Counted from the first letter of the stretch, positions 1-14,131 are shown. The stretch is 64,000 nt of DNA from Petrolisthes cinctipes (GCA_033782935.1 JAWQEG010000739.1:523694-587693); one strand, 5' to 3'. Notes: generated by a model not told the origin, from the sequence alone. Program-made: numbers and translations.

Positions 1-1075
1 GGGGCGCCAAAACCTTTAAAGTATTGCCCACATCATTACAAGCAATACCCCCCTACGGGGCAAGCACGAGAGATAAAAGAAATACAGGGATAGCTGTCTA
101 ATATCCAAAGGATGATATATAATCAGTAGTCTATCCCACTACGATGGTGAACAAAAGACAGTGCCTTTATTTAAAGGACATAATGTAACAGATATTCTAA
201 TTATATTTGTTTGTTATTACTTTTCAACTAATCACCTTCATTTTTCTTACCCTCTACCCCCTCACCCTTGCCTCAAATCATCACATTTCTTCTCTCTTAT
301 ATCCACCTACGTTAATGCACCCGGGTTCTTCAAATTACGGGTCCCGAATTCCTCCAAACTGGGTCGCAGGCTCACAAAAATAAATACATGAATAAAATAG
401 AATAATAATGTTCGTGACCATAAAATAAATATGAAGTTCATACATGAATCCACCTAACATATTTTTATAATCGAATATTCATATATTTAATTATCAATAA
501 AACAAAATCATTGCACAAATAATAGCCTTCTTGAGAGAGAATGAGAGAGAGAGAGAGGGAGGGGTAGGTGAGGCAGTGTTTATAATTCTGGTTAGAATGC
601 CTTTTTATCATAATTATTGCGTTTCGGTTTCTGGCCTTGTATTTTCTTATGTTGATAATTCTGGTCATTTGTAAAAGATCTTTCTGTATGGGTCGCGAGA
701 ATGTTGTCATAGTAAAATTGGGTCTTGACTGAAAAAGTCTGAAGAACCCTGCTTTATACTATTGATGATTCGATATCGTTCACAGTGTATGCTTCATTCA
801 TTCCTCCTGACACACGTCTTCTCTACATTACCTCCTATATAGCCCCGCCCACATTTCGCTCCTCCTCTCCCACTAACATCCCCCCTCCCTCCACCTGCAA
901 CTGTTACCAGATCTGACGAGGAACAAACCAAGTCGCTGGTGGATGTGGTGTGGACCCTTGATCTGTCCGGAGCTGTACATAGAAGTGTAGGAGAATTTGT
1001 TATGCAGGCTGCTTATGGAATTAGGCCTCATGTCCACTCTACGGTTTCCCACTCCCATAATTGATTGATAGATGC
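1..1075. other. No gene recognised; AT-rich sequence with short GA tract
   Basis: I see no domain, RNA gene or complete repeat here. A short (GA)n tract lies near 535-562. The first bases read on the minus strand as GGCGCCCC, which resembles the start of a retroelement primer-binding site, but no LTR partner is visible, so I do not call one. Confidence 0.5.
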
Positions 1076-1125
1076 CACTAGGCATCTGGCGGCGCAACAG
1101 CTAGGGTCTATACCGCCCAACATAA
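1076..1125 (-). repeat. Short dispersed repeat, second copy near 20.25 kb
   Basis: The reverse complement of this stretch (ATGTTGGGCGGTATAGACC followed by CTGTTGCGCCGCCAGATGCC) matches the plus strand at about 20,253-20,312 with small differences. The two sites lie next to decayed non-LTR elements (1.3-2.1 kb and 18.2-20.0 kb). It is probably part of a dispersed retroelement or SINE; the family is unknown to me. Confidence 0.55.
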
Positions 1126-1318
1126 TATTAAATTCTAAGGATTTCAAAATATGGTAATTTATATCATTTATAATATATATATACATTTTATACAGGCTTT
1201 ACTACCCCAAAAGGAAAATCAACATGATTAAAAGGACCTATCAACTAAAACTCACAATTTACTAAAATATATATTTTTAATATATTTTAATGACAAAATA
1301 ATTTTTAAAAAGTGTTTA

Positions 1319-2061
1319 ATGTGTTTAATGTGGGGCAGGAAAGGGGAAAAATGCTTGAGAGTGGTAGCGATTAATGTGAATGGAGTGGTGATTGAGGTGA
1401 AAAGGAGAGAGATAGTGGAGTGTGCTAGAAGGAGTAAAATAGATGTGTGTGGGATATCTGAAACGTATATAAAAGGATGGGGGGTGGAAGAATGTGGGGA
1501 TGGAGGGAAGAGTGTGTTGTGGGAAGGAATGGAAGAAGGCGTGATATGGACTGGTATGGATGAAAAGAGTTGAGGGAGAGGAAAGGAAGGGTGTGCATTG
1601 TTGGTGTCTAGGAGGGTGTGGAAGGGAGTGGCTGGACATAGAAGGACAAGAACAAAGATAGTATGGATGACGATCAAGATTGGTATAGTAAAGTATGCAA
1701 GGGTCTGCACGTATGCACTATTAAACGTGCAGACCAAGGTGGGAAAAATGAAAATGAAAGATTTTTTAGATGAGTTGAATGACTGTCTGAGAAATTTTGA
1801 GAGATGGAGGAGGATAGTGCTTGTGGGGGACATGAATGGGAAGGTAGGGAATGAGAAAATAGGAAATGTATTTGGCAAGTGGAGTGTGAATGGAATAAAT
1901 TAAAATGTTGAGTGTCTGGTGGATGTGTGCGCCGAGGGGGGGGGGGGGAGGGGGATGTTCCTCGCCAACACCTGCTTCGAGCACAGACTGATCCACAACT
2001 ACACATTGAAAAGGAGAGATAAAAGGGGAGAACAAATGAGTTTGATAGATTTCATACTGTA
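1319..2061 (+). pseudogene. Endonuclease (EEP) domain fragment of a non-LTR retrotransposon
   Basis: The translation resembles the apurinic-type endonuclease/exonuclease/phosphatase domain found in non-LTR retrotransposons and in arthropod proteins annotated craniofacial development protein 2-like. An early segment with VCGISETYIKGWG resembles the strand carrying the catalytic Glu, and VLVGDMNGKVGNE is the central Gly-Asp-Met/Phe-Asn block. The copy is broken: in-frame stops at 1571-1573 and 1901-1903, then a frame change around the G run at 1936-1947, after which LANTCFEHRLIHNYTLKRRD continues the domain. There is no downstream reverse transcriptase; sequence passes directly into a purine-rich tract, so this is a truncated, dead fragment. 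Family membership is inferred from motif spacing alone. Confidence 0.7.
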
Positions 2062-2815
2062 GCTGTTGATGAAAGGCAGAGAGAAAGATAGAGAGAAGGT
2101 GAGAAAGACAGAGAGGGAGAACGACAGTGAAAGGGAGAAAGACAGAAAGGGAGGGAGAAAGACAGAAAGGGAGAGAGAAAGATAAAGAAAGGGAGAGAGA
2201 AGGACAGAGAGGGAGAGAAAAGTAAAAATACAGAGAAAGCTAGAGAAACAGAAAGCGAGAGAGAGACAGAGAAAGGGAGAGAGACAGACAGAATGGGAGA
2301 AAGAAAGACAGAGAAAGCGAGAGACAGAGAAAGGGAGAGAGAGACAGAGAAAGATAGAGAGAAAGACAGAGAAAGACAGAGAAAGGGAGAGAGAGACAGA
2401 GAAAAGGAGAGAGAGACAGAGAAAATGAGAGAGAGACAGAGTTAGATAGAGAGAAAGGGAAGGAGATACGTGTGGGGGGAGCAAAAGGGAGAAACAGATG
2501 GGAGGAATAAAGGGTGGGGAAAAAGGGGGGGGGGAGGCGGAAGGGGAAGAAGTAAAGGAGAGGGGACGAATGGGGGGGACGGAAGGGAAAGAAGTGACGA
2601 AGGGGGGACAAAAGGGGGAACAAGTGAAGCAGGGGGAACAAAGGAGGGGGACGGAAGGTGAAGGAGAGACGATGGCAGCAAAAGCGAGGATGTATGGGGA
2701 AGGAATGACTGCAGAGGGGGCAAAAGGGGGGGACGGGGGTAAAGAGGGGACAGAAGGGGAAGGAGAAAGGGGGACGGAGAGGGACAAAGGGGGCAGCAAT
2801 CGGGGCTGTTAATTT
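2062..2815. repeat. Purine-rich (GA/GGA) low-complexity tract
   Basis: About 750 bases are almost purely G and A on the plus strand, moving from GAGA/GACAGA repeats to G-rich GGGGGA repeats. All long open frames here (Ser/Leu/Phe/Pro-rich on minus, Gly/Glu/Arg-rich on plus) are compositional artefacts. Such tracts can adopt H-DNA or quadruplex structures, which is inference. Confidence 0.85.
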
Positions 2816-4137
2816 AGCGAAGTTGCCATAAATTTACTTTCAATTATCGCCACCACCAACTGCCATTCCCACCCACACCAACTACTACCCCAAGGCAAGG
2901 GAGGGGCATGGGACGGGCGGGGAGGGTAAGGGGGATTACAGTAGAAGAAGGGAAGGGAGAGGGAAAGGGATGGGAAGTTACAATTCACGTACACCAACAG
3001 ATATTCATGCACATAAAATATACACTTACATCAAAACCTACACCAAAACATAAGTACTTACATCCCTGTCTACAACGGTACCTATACTTACACGACTTCA
3101 CCTGTATAATATACCTATACCTTCATATCAAGCACAGACCCAAGCATAACCACACCGTATGTTAATCATCCAACAAATCCCTCGTTTACGTTTTACTGGC
3201 ATAAGGTTAATTCTGCAGTCCAGGAGCCATTAAATACCCTCGTCTTTACCATTACAGTTGTTGTATACGATTTATGGCATTGTGTCTTCCTATTCTTTCC
3301 TTTATTTATAACTTCCGAGAAGAGAACATGAACTGCGTTACGTTGACAGTTATAAAACGAAAACAAAAAGCGAGGACACTGCACGAAACGCTTTGATATC
3401 CGGGATGTCTGTCATGCTTGTGAAAAAAAAAAAAAAAATTGTATATGTTCTTTATTTCAAGATCATAATTTCTCGGTATAGAATAATGGTGAGGGAAGCG
3501 TTATACAAGATGTCAAACTATTACTTCTGTATATTATCTGAACATTTTTTGTGTATATTATTTCTCTGAGTTCAAGGCCAGAAATTCTGTATTTATATTT
3601 TTTTCCTCTGTCTTTGTTGGGAGGGAGGGGGAATTTCGTGTGTGCATGTCGTTTTTCTCTTGGTGACTTGGGGTATCGATTACTTACTTGTCTCAGGGTC
3701 ACGTCTAGAGTCATAAAGGTTATTAAAACACCCAGACGTCCATATTCATCTGCACACCTGCATTCCTTCCTAATATCCTATCTTCCAAGTCACTTCTCCA
3801 ATACTGGTTACTACTCCTTACTCCTTCCTACATCCATTCTCCCTTTCCATATTCAAACCTCCCTCTACATCAAGCATTCATCTTTCCCTATTCATACATC
3901 TTTTCCACAATATTTTACCCACATTTTTAGAGAATTCTCATACTCTCTCCCATAAGTATTCATTCCCTTTCCACTTTCATCAATCCCTTTCAATTTTATA
4001 ACCTCCTTTCACCAGTATAGATCCCGTCTTAATATCCACTCTCACAACAAAGCATCCCTATCCACTTCCACACACTTCCTCTCACAGCCAACCACCAGCC
4101 TCCCTTCCCACATATATTCATCCATTCCCACCTCCCT
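2816..4137. other. No gene recognised
   Basis: There is a 15-A run near 3423-3439 and CT/CA-biased sequence after 3720. I see no protein domain, tRNA or paired repeat. Confidence 0.5.
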
Positions 4138-4275
4138 ACTTTCACACACACACACACACACACACATACGCAACCCCATTCTCCCCACCAGTTACAGCTC
4201 TCCACCCACACACCCATGCATCCACACACACATACACACAACCCCATTCTCCCCACCAGTTATGGCTCTCCAACC
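4138..4275. repeat. (CA)n tract with a 67-bp partial tandem duplication
   Basis: A (CA)n run at about 4143-4166 is followed by a segment (CAACCCCATTCTCCCCACCA...) at about 4171-4203 that recurs at about 4238-4271, giving a period near 67 bases. Confidence 0.7.
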
Positions 4276-4409
4276 ACCAATCTCCAAACTTTAGAACCGA
4301 TTATACGACGTTTTTTTAAGGAATATGAAGGCTTTATCGGTTATGTAACCCTTTTATCGTGGACAGTGACCCTCCTCTACCTTACCACCTTACAACAACA
4401 CTGACCATC

Positions 4410-4845
<436 letters not shown>

Positions 4846-5935
4846 TTAAGGAATAGCAGTTGGACTTATCTTATTAACAATCTTGTCTATGATGAAACTA
4901 TCCAACTTGTACATACCATTGTTTAAATTCATATTAATATTTTCTGTGTGTTTAATCAAATTTGACTCTATGATGTTTCTATTTACGGATGAATTACAAG
5001 ACATGATTGACGAAGCATTATCCCAGTCAATACAATGATTATTGTCTCTCATATGAATAAATAAAGCATTAGATTCTTGTCCGGTCCTAACACTATATTT
5101 ATGCTGTTTGACCCTGGTTGAAAGGTCTTTTCCAGTTTGTCCTATATAGAACATATTACATTCTTTACAAGGTACTTTGTAGATACACCCACATGAGGAA
5201 TTGGGTGAATTTTTGATCAACATTTTCTTAAATGTGTTATCATTGCAAAAAAATTAACATTCCATGTTCTTAGAAGATGAGGGATTTGGGCAAATTTATG
5301 ACTGTAGGGTAATATCAGTAAGTTTTTATTGTCACGGGGTAAGGGAGGTTCAACCCTATAAAATGATGTTCTTGCCAATTTTAAGGCTTTATCCAAAAAT
5401 GGTTTGGGGTATTTTAATTTTGCTCCAATGTCAGAGATAAATCCAAATTCCTCATCCATGAATTCAGGACTACATACACGTAGAGCACGTAAGTACATGG
5501 AAAAGAAAACAGACAGTTTGACTTTATCGTGGTGTGCAGAGTAAAAATGAATATATGACAAAACATTGGTTGGTTTCCTGTAAATGCTAAACTTAAAGGT
5601 GTTGCCTACCCTATGAATCAGGCAATCCAAAAATGGCAATTTTCCATCCTCCTCAATTTCAATGGTAAAATTAATGGAAGGGGCTAAGTTGTTAAGCAAT
5701 GGCAGAAAGTTATCTAGATTTTCAGTGCATGGCCAGAGGCAAAGTACGTCATCTACGTACCTGCACCATACAGCATTACTGGGTAAAATTTTATTAAGCA
5801 ATTTCTTCTCAAAAAACTCCATGTACAAATTACTCAAAACTGGGGAGAGTGGATTGCCCATTGCCATACCGAATTTCTGCTCAAAATATTCATCTTGAAA
5901 AACAAATTTGCAGTCTTTAATGCATAGCTTAATCA

Positions 5936-5936
<1 letters not shown>
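4846..5936 (-). pseudogene. Penelope-like element: RT C-terminal half plus GIY-YIG endonuclease
   Basis: The minus strand encodes the C-terminal part of a PLE reverse transcriptase with the block FGMAMGNPLSPVLSNLYMEF and the catalytic box RYVDDVLCLW, the PLE-typical SYIHFYSAHHDKVK segment, then a GIY-YIG endonuclease with CGCIYKVPCKECNMFYIGQT and KQHKYSVRTG. RT and endonuclease normally form one protein; here they are in different frames, overlapping at 5217-5223. The frame change lies in a run of seven A at 5247-5253. The 5' part (start, N-terminal domain, RT fingers) is missing at the (TA)n boundary near 5938, the usual 5' truncation. About 33 kb away, 36.8-40.0 kb holds related but distinct PLE copies. 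The copy is dead unless the homopolymer is a sequencing error, and even then it is 5'-truncated. Confidence 0.9.
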
Positions 5937-7133
<1,197 letters not shown>

Positions 7134-8481
7134 TGTGACGGTGATGTGAGATGATCGATAATTTAATTTATAATATGATAATTATAAACTTACCTTGCCC
7201 GGTTTAATTTATGATCTTCGTTTGTTGGCTGCAGCGAGGAAAAGAATCAGGGTTATTTCCCCGTTTAGGCCTCAACCACCCCCGCGCATAGAATTTTTAA
7301 TGTTCTGGGGTTCTTCCCGATATATATGTATTTATATAGATAAACAAATCTACTGGTGCATTCAAACAACCAATTGCAATTTTCTATATTTATTTAACTC
7401 CAGTAGCCAACATGAATAATTAAATTTTTCACACACACGCATACGCTCACACAATGCTAGCTAGCTAACCGCGCTCTCGCTCGCTTCGCTTCGTCCCGCT
7501 CGTATACATGACGATTCTCTGGTACGATAGTCTAGCTTACGTTAACACTGTAATAATTCTATCAATGCTAACACTCAATTTATATATATATCACAGGTGC
7601 TGTTTTCTGGACCTCCTACTCAATTACTTTAATATCAATGAATTTTCAAACTAACACAAGTTTGGAATATTTTCTAATGTCTCACACTTGGTAATTATTT
7701 TCAGAGTCTCGCAACACATACTCGTAATTTTTCAAGACCAGCTCCCCTCTCACCTTTAATTTTTACTGATCACCGTCGATGCGATTGACCAGTTATACAA
7801 CTATAAAGCCTTGTGAATCGTGGAATATCCATCAACTCGACGTTTACGTTGTTCACTTCCCCACTCAACACGTGGAGGTTAATTAAGGCAAGCAAGAAGC
7901 TAGTTATACGACTGTTGTCTCTTCAAGTGTCCTGTCCAAACTAAACTATATTTTCCAACATTAACTGAGAGGCTGGAAGTTCAAATTTTTCCTGGCTCCT
8001 CCCCCTATCTGTATTCGTTTTTCCTAACTAGCTACGATTTACATTTTATCCACTCATTCCTTAGTTATACATGCAATTTCAATTTATCTATGGCGTACTA
8101 TTAATTCCCGATAATTTCCCTCCACTTCACGATCATTTGCAATACCATAAGTTACCCTGGTAGCATAATTTATTAGTACAAGATGTAGTTAACCTACGAA
8201 CACCTTATAAGAGTGGACGTGGCAAATTTCAGTTAAGACTTGACCTTACCCTTTTTTAATTAAGACTACTACCTGGTCTATTTTAGGCTGCAGATTAAGA
8301 CTGCACCCACATATTAACCCACTCCTACATCCTTTGTTCTTCTCATGGGAAACTTCCACTACTCTAGAACATTCTATGCCTTGACACAAATATGGAATTT
8401 TCCCACTCTGTCAGCCTATTAATTATGCTTACATACGCGATAATTTAAATTACGTTACGAGTCTATGGCTGACTCGTGACA
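7134..8481 (-). repeat. 3' LTR of Gmr1-like Ty3/gypsy copy 1 (minus strand)
   Basis: On the minus strand the LTR starts TGTCACGAGTC (8471-8481) and ends CACCGTCACA (at 7134). It aligns with the LTRs at 22,952-24,111 and 34,842-36,002 of copy 2, including the element-internal 60 bases just outside its 5' edge. At 1,348 bases it is longer than the 1,160-base LTRs of copy 2 and visibly diverged, so copy 1 is older or of another subfamily. The partner 5' LTR is not in the window. Confidence 0.85.
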
Positions 8482-9102
8482 TTCGCACACACAAAAAGAC
8501 ATTGCTCTATGCGATGTTTAATAGATTCGTGAAGTGGTAACAACGCCTTTGCATGTATAACTTTTCAGTAATAATTCATCCACACTTCACTCATTCTTGT
8601 ATGTGTCAATTACTATCACCAGTTACGTGTTCATTTTTGCCAATGAGTGGAAAACTCCCAACAGTTACTTTAGCTTTTCAATCTTAGGAAGAAACTCCGA
8701 GACAAGAATGAATATACCTGGTAATTTCTGCTCAGTACAATTTGTACACATTTAAGCAATATATATAAGTGTGGTGTATGTAATGCATTGTGTATTTGTT
8801 ACATAATATGTAGGAAATGCAACAATATCCTGGAAAGCAATTTTTTTTATCATTAATTCCTGGAAGGCAATTTATTGTTCGTAAATTATCCAAGCCTTGG
8901 AAAAGGAAGCCTCTCTGAATCCAAGTCCTGGATAAGTTTGCACAAAATGCGATACATATAACATCGGGTTTCCCCAACAACACTAGGAACCCCCTTGAAT
9001 CTGAGTCGTATAAGGTTCGTGCTCGTTGCGCTCGGAGAGGTAACAATGAACGAGCAATTTGACCCGGAGAACACTTCTTCCGGCCGATCTACGCATGAAT
9101 AT
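8482..9102 (-). other. Noncoding 3' internal region of copy 1
   Basis: This lies between the pol stop and the 3' LTR. It matches the corresponding segment of copy 2 (34,140-34,841) near the LTR. It holds inverted motifs of the type TTATCCAAG / CTTGGATAA, which copy 2 carries as a tandem array. No polypurine tract is visible beside the LTR. Confidence 0.6.
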
Positions 9103-10882
9103 TTACTCGGTTAACTCTCCTTCAAGCAATCGTGACATAAGGTCTGCCCCGACATTAGCACTTCCCTTTATGTATCGCACTGTGAAGTTAAACTGTTGCA
9201 AATAGAGGGCCCAAGGCATAAGTCGTGCGTTAGCGTTCTTTGATGTACGCAAACTCTCCAGAGGCATGTGATCAGTTTCTAACACAAAATTATCACCATA
9301 CAGATAGTAGTAGTATTTCTTAATACCTTCTACTACTGCCAGAAATTCCTTTTCCACTGTACTGTAATTTTCTTCAGCAGACTTCAGTTTGCGACTGTGA
9401 TATGCAACAGGGAATATTTCCCCATCCTTCTCCTGGAATAAAACTGCACCAAGACCATACTGAGAAGCATCAGTCCTAAGTATAAATGGCCGTTGGTTTT
9501 CAGGCAACTGCAAGATCGGTTCCTTGCAAAGAAGATTCTTAAGTGAAACGAATGCTTCTTCTTGCTCTGACCCCCATGAGATTTTATTAGGAGCGTTCTT
9601 TCTTAAGAGCTCACTAAGTGGATGTGCAATGACAGAAAAGCTTGGGATAAACTTACGGTAATAACCGGTAAGACCCAAGAATGAGCGCACCTGTTTTTTT
9701 GTAATGGGTCGGGACGCATCCTTGATTTTCTTTATCTTGTCATTCTGGCACCCACAACGTCCCCCACCTACAGTGTGACCCAAAAATTGTACCTCCTGCT
9801 GAAACAATTCACACTTAGATGGTTTGACTGTCATGTTATATTTCTGCAGTCGTTGCAAGACAGCTTGCAATATCACAATGTGCTCCTCAAACGTGGTTGA
9901 GTGCACGAGAACATCGTCAACAAAAGCTTCAACCCCTTCAATGTCATGCAATACTTGACGCATGACACGATTACACACGGCGGGAGAATTAGTGAGTCCA
10001 AAAGGTAGTACCTTGAAATGATACAGCCCATTTGGCGTGGATATAGCTGTGAGGAGACGACTTTGTTTCTCCAGTGGTATCTGAAAGAAACCCTTAGCCA
10101 AATCCATCTTAGAGAACACCTCAGAATTGCTAATCCTAGCAAAAATCTCTTGCTGATCACACATGGGTTCTGCATCGACCCTAGCGACAGCGTTGACATG
10201 CCGGTAATCTCCACAAATGCGCACACTACCGTCCTTCTTCCGAACCACAACAATAGGGCTAGAATAAGACGAGTCCGACCTTTCAATAATACCAGCTGCT
10301 TCCATGTCATTAATTTCCTTACGTACTGTATCAATCAGCCGTACAGGAATAGGATATGGTTTCACCCTCACTGGTGTGTCGCTTGTAAGCTGAATCTCAT
10401 GACAGGCTACGTTAGCAACAGCAGGCCTGTCAGAGAACACACGTGAATATTTTGCCAGTACCGCATTGACTCTTGCAAGCTGGTCTGGTCTTAAATTCTA
10501 CGAAACGGAGACCTCAGCCACTGTCTCACCTTGACGAGCTTCAGTCGTCTGCGGAGTACATCCCTCTTCACCCTCGGGGATTACCACAGCAGTGCTAACC
10601 ATGTCTACTGCTGGGGAAAAATGACCACGGACTAGACTTAACACTTCACTCTGTTCTGAGGTGATGTTACAACAGCCTGCCCCAACTGTGGTAACAATGG
10701 AAGTACACCCCTGTTGGGTGGTGTAATACTCCTTAAGCATATTAATATGGAACCGCTTGGCTTCACCTTTAATTTTACTGAGAGCACCGGTTAACTCTTG
10801 CATTAGGAAGTTGGACAGAAAAGGGGTGAAAACGAGAGGCTTGACGAGTGTTGCATGCTCTCCTGAGGGGAGTAAGCATACA
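9103..10882 (-). pseudogene. Gmr1-like pol of copy 1: integrase tail, reverse transcriptase, RNase H
   Basis: The frame from 10,803 through 9,103 reads integrase C-terminal tail (KIKGEAKRFHINMLKEYY), a spacer of about 100 residues, then RT (KKDGSVRICGDYRHVNAV; KMDLAKGFFQIPLEK; VLPFGLTNSPAVCNRVM; active site EAFVDDVLVHST, an FVDD variant of YxDD) and RNase H (LRTDASQYGLGAVLF; YSTVEKEFLAVVEGI; LETDHMPLESL). It stops at 9,103, directly before the noncoding 3' region and LTR, so nothing follows RNase H. In ordinary Ty3/gypsy elements integrase comes after RNase H; here its tail precedes RT. One in-frame TAG at 10,498-10,500 interrupts the frame; copy 2 has Glu there. The rest of integrase and gag are cut off at the piggyBac-like MITE (10,883). 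Confidence 0.85.
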
Positions 10883-10886
10883 TTAA

Positions 10887-11494
10887 CCCCTTAGGACCGA
10901 CTTCTTCTTTTTTTTTTTTCATCCCCAGTCGACTTCTGGGGGTCAATTTTCAACTTTCATGTAGGCAAATTTTGTTCTTAAAGAATGAAAGAGCTTGAAT
11001 TTACACACCAGGAACTGAAAACGGGAGCAACCTAGGTGTACGCGTTTGCGTATGACAGAGCGTCAAAGTCCGAAAATAAATAAATAGTATCCCCTGAAAC
11101 GCATGAAAGAAAACCTCGTACGCTCTGCGTACGCTGTAAACATGTATATAAACACCTAAATAATGCGTCTAAGTGGTTTTCAATGATGATAAACGTATTT
11201 CAGTGTAATTTTGTCTGTCTAGACTCTCCTGGAATATAGTAGACAGCAGAGAGATACGAGAAACATAAGAAAACACCATGTAGTGTTGAGATATTTCCTT
11301 GTTGGCATACGCAGCTGCCAGACACCATTACCACAGTCAAACCTTTTCTCAAGGACGTTAGCTTTCCATCGTTACCAACGCCAGCTTGCTAGCTACTCGC
11401 TACAGTTTTTTGTAGGTACGTCGATATGTTGGTTATTCGGAGGGAACGATTAATTTTTTTATCACCGACATGTCAGTCAATCGGTCCTAAGGGG
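10887..11494. mobile_element. piggyBac-like MITE with TTAA duplication
   Basis: The ends CCCCTTAGGACCGA and its complement TCGGTCCTAAGGGG form 14-bp inverted repeats, each bordered by TTAA (10,883-10,886 and 11,495-11,498). TTAA duplication is the hallmark of piggyBac-type elements. The 608-base interior encodes nothing recognisable, so it is a non-autonomous MITE. On its left is gypsy pol sequence and on its right the truncated end of a non-LTR element; the TTAA supplies the stop codon of that reading frame. A partial second copy lies at 17,944-18,191. Confidence 0.75.
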
Positions 11495-14131
11495 TTAAGA
11501 GAGTTCAGAAGAGCAATGTCCAGTGTAGTAGCGATAGAAGAGAGAAAGTGATGCAACATTGCGGTGAAGAGAGAGAGGTTGTAGTGAATCAGTAAGAGGA
11601 GGAGAGTTGATGAGACGAAAAGCCTTTGATTCCACCTTGTCCAGGAGTGTTGTAAATGTTAAACCACCCCACACATGAGAGCCGTACTCCATACAGGGGT
11701 GGATGAGATCCCTGTACAGAGACAGCAACTGCGAGGGAGTGAAATAATCACGGAATCTGCGCAGCACACCTAACTTCTTTGAGACGGTTTTAGCAAGAGA
11801 AGTAATGTGATCTCTCCAAGAGAGATTATGAGAGAAAGAGACTCCAAGAAGATTAAGAGAGGAGGAGGAGGAAAGGTTAAGTTGTGTGTCGTTGAAGGAG
11901 AGGGGATAGTCATCAGGAAGATTAGTACGAGTCGAAAGATGAAGGAACTGTGATTTAGAGGCATTAAAAACAACAAGGTTCTCTCTGCCCCAGTTAGAGA
12001 TGAGGGAAAGATCAGAATTCAGGTGTGCTACTGCATCATCACGTGAAGTGGAGAGGAGCTGCTGGGATGGACGGTTGTCATAGTGAGTGGAGTAGTGTAG
12101 GGTGGAATCATCAGCATAGGAGTGGATAGGGGAAGAGGTACAGGTAAGAAGGTCATTAATGAACAGGAGAAAGAGGGTGGGTGATAGAACAGAACCCTGA
12201 GGAAAACCACTATTAATAGACTTGGAAGAAGAACAGTGACCGTCTACAACAGCAGCTATAGAACGGCCAGAAAGGAAATCAGAGATAAAGGTGCAGAGAG
12301 AGGGATATAAACCGAATGAGGGCAGTTTGGATATTAAAGCTTTGTTCCAGACTCTATCAAAAGCTTTGGATATGTCGAGGGCAACAGTAAAAGTTTCACC
12401 AAAGTTCCGAAAAGAGGATGACCATGAATCAGAAAGGAGGGATAGAAGATCGCCAGTAGAGCGTCCTTGACGGAAACCATACTGACGATCTGAAAGAAGG
12501 TCGTGACAAATAAGATGCTTATGAATTTTGGAGTTAAGAACAGATTCGAAGACTTTAGATAGACATGAGGTCAAAGCAAAAAGGGCGATAGTTGGAGGGT
12601 TGGGAGCGGTCTCCTTTCTTCGGAACAGGTTGGATCAGAGCAAACTTCCAGCTAGAAGGAAAAGTGTTAGATGATAGACATAGATGGAACAGTTTGCCTA
12701 GGCAGGGTGTCAGTACGGAAGCACAGTTCTTGAGAACAACAGGAGGAATCCCATCAGGCCCGTACGCCTTCCGAGTGTTAAGGCCAGAGAGGGCAGACAG
12801 TACTTCCTTTGAAGAGATTCTGATGACAGGCATAAGTAAGTCAGAGGGGGGCGGAGTTGGAGGAATAGAGCCGGAATCGTCCAGTGTGGAGTTAAAGGCA
12901 AAGGTTTGAGAGAAGAGTTCAGCTTTATCAGGTGAAGAGATGGCAACATTTCCATCAGGAAGGATAGAGGAGGGAAATAGGAAGAAGTAAAGTTACTGGA
13001 GAGATTTTTGGCTAGATGCCAGAAAGAACGAGAGGTGGAAGAGTTGGACAGATCATTGCACTTGTCACGGATGAAGGATTTTTTGGCTAGTCGGAGAACA
13101 GATTTGGCACGATTCCGGGCAGAAATATACAGAGCACGAGATTCATCAGTTTGAAGGCGTCGGTACCGTCTGAAAGCTTCCTCCCTGTTGTGGACAGCAG
13201 TAGAACAAGCGTGATTAAACCAAGAGTTTCGTGAATTAGTAAGAGGGAAAGAATATGGAATGTATGCCTCCATGCCCGAGAGGATCACCTCTGTGATGCG
13301 TGCAGCACACTCAGAGGAACCCCGGCCACGAAAGCAAAAATAATTCCATGGGAAATCATTAAAGTATTTCCTCAGATCAACCCAGTTGGCAGCGCTGTAG
13401 TGCCACAGACGCCGCTTCCTGGGAGGGTCTAAAGGTTTTATTGGAGAGATAGGACAGGATACTGAAATAAGATTGTGATCGGAGGAGCCCAAAGGAGAGA
13501 AAAGTTCAACAGTATAAGCAGAAGGATGAGAGGTAAGGAATAAATCAAGAATATTGAGCTGATCTCCAAGGCGGTCTGGAATACGGGTAGGGTACTGAAT
13601 TAACTGCTCTAGGTCGTTGAGGATAGAAAAGATGAAGGCTTGTTCACCAGGTGGATCAGTGAAGGGAGATGAGAGCCAAAGGCGGTGGTGAACGTTGAAA
13701 TCTCCTAAAATGGAGATTTCTGAGAAAGGAGAATGGGATAGAATGTGTTCCACTTTTGAGGTAAGATAGTCAAAGAATTTTGGATAGTCAGTAGAGTTAG
13801 GAGAGAGATATACAGCACAGATGTATTTAGTTTGAAAGTAACAGGTTAGCCGAAGCCAGATGGTTGATAATTCAGAAGAGTCTAGTTCGGGAACACGAGA
13901 ACAAGTGAGGTCGTTGCATACGTATACGCAACAACCGCCTTTGGCACGAAACTGAGGATAGAGAAAGTAAGAGAAGACAGAGTAGGGGTTGCTGTCAGTT
14001 GATGCTGAGATCTGGGTCTCGGTGAGGAAGAGAAGATGAGGTTTAGCAGAGAAGAGGTGGTGCTTAACAGAAGAGAAGTTAGAGGAAAGACCACGAATGT
14101 TGCAAAAGTTGATAAAGAGTGAGTCAGTCAA
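11495..14131 (-). pseudogene. Jockey-type non-LTR retrotransposon, left copy
   Basis: From 14,131 downward: an EEP endonuclease ([18 protein letters not shown] at the N-terminus, [10 protein letters not shown] with the catalytic Glu, [16 protein letters not shown], and [11 protein letters not shown] with the terminal SDH), a linker, then RT ([87 protein letters not shown]), then a thumb/C-terminal segment with HPCMEYGSHVWGG. No separate gag-type ORF is seen. Lesions: a frame change near 12,975 shared with the right copy, and a private one-base insertion in the T-rich stretch near 12,580 that breaks the RT frame. The 3' end is cut at TTAA of the MITE (11,495), so no tail or RNase H is present. 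Jockey/CR1-level assignment is tentative. Confidence 0.85.

Noticed and set aside
1..20. Minus-strand GGCGCCCC as a primer-binding site of an LTR element cut by the window edge
   Set aside because: Only eight bases match, and no LTR-like sequence with a partner can be recognised next to it.
1999..2799. 266-residue Ser/Leu/Phe-rich frame on the minus strand
   Set aside because: It is the translation of a purine-only repeat. The frames at 58,908-59,539 are rejected for the same reason.
9873..10446. Overlapping frames on both strands of the copy 1 pol
   Set aside because: They are shadows of the RT frame; the RT reading carries all conserved motifs and the others none.
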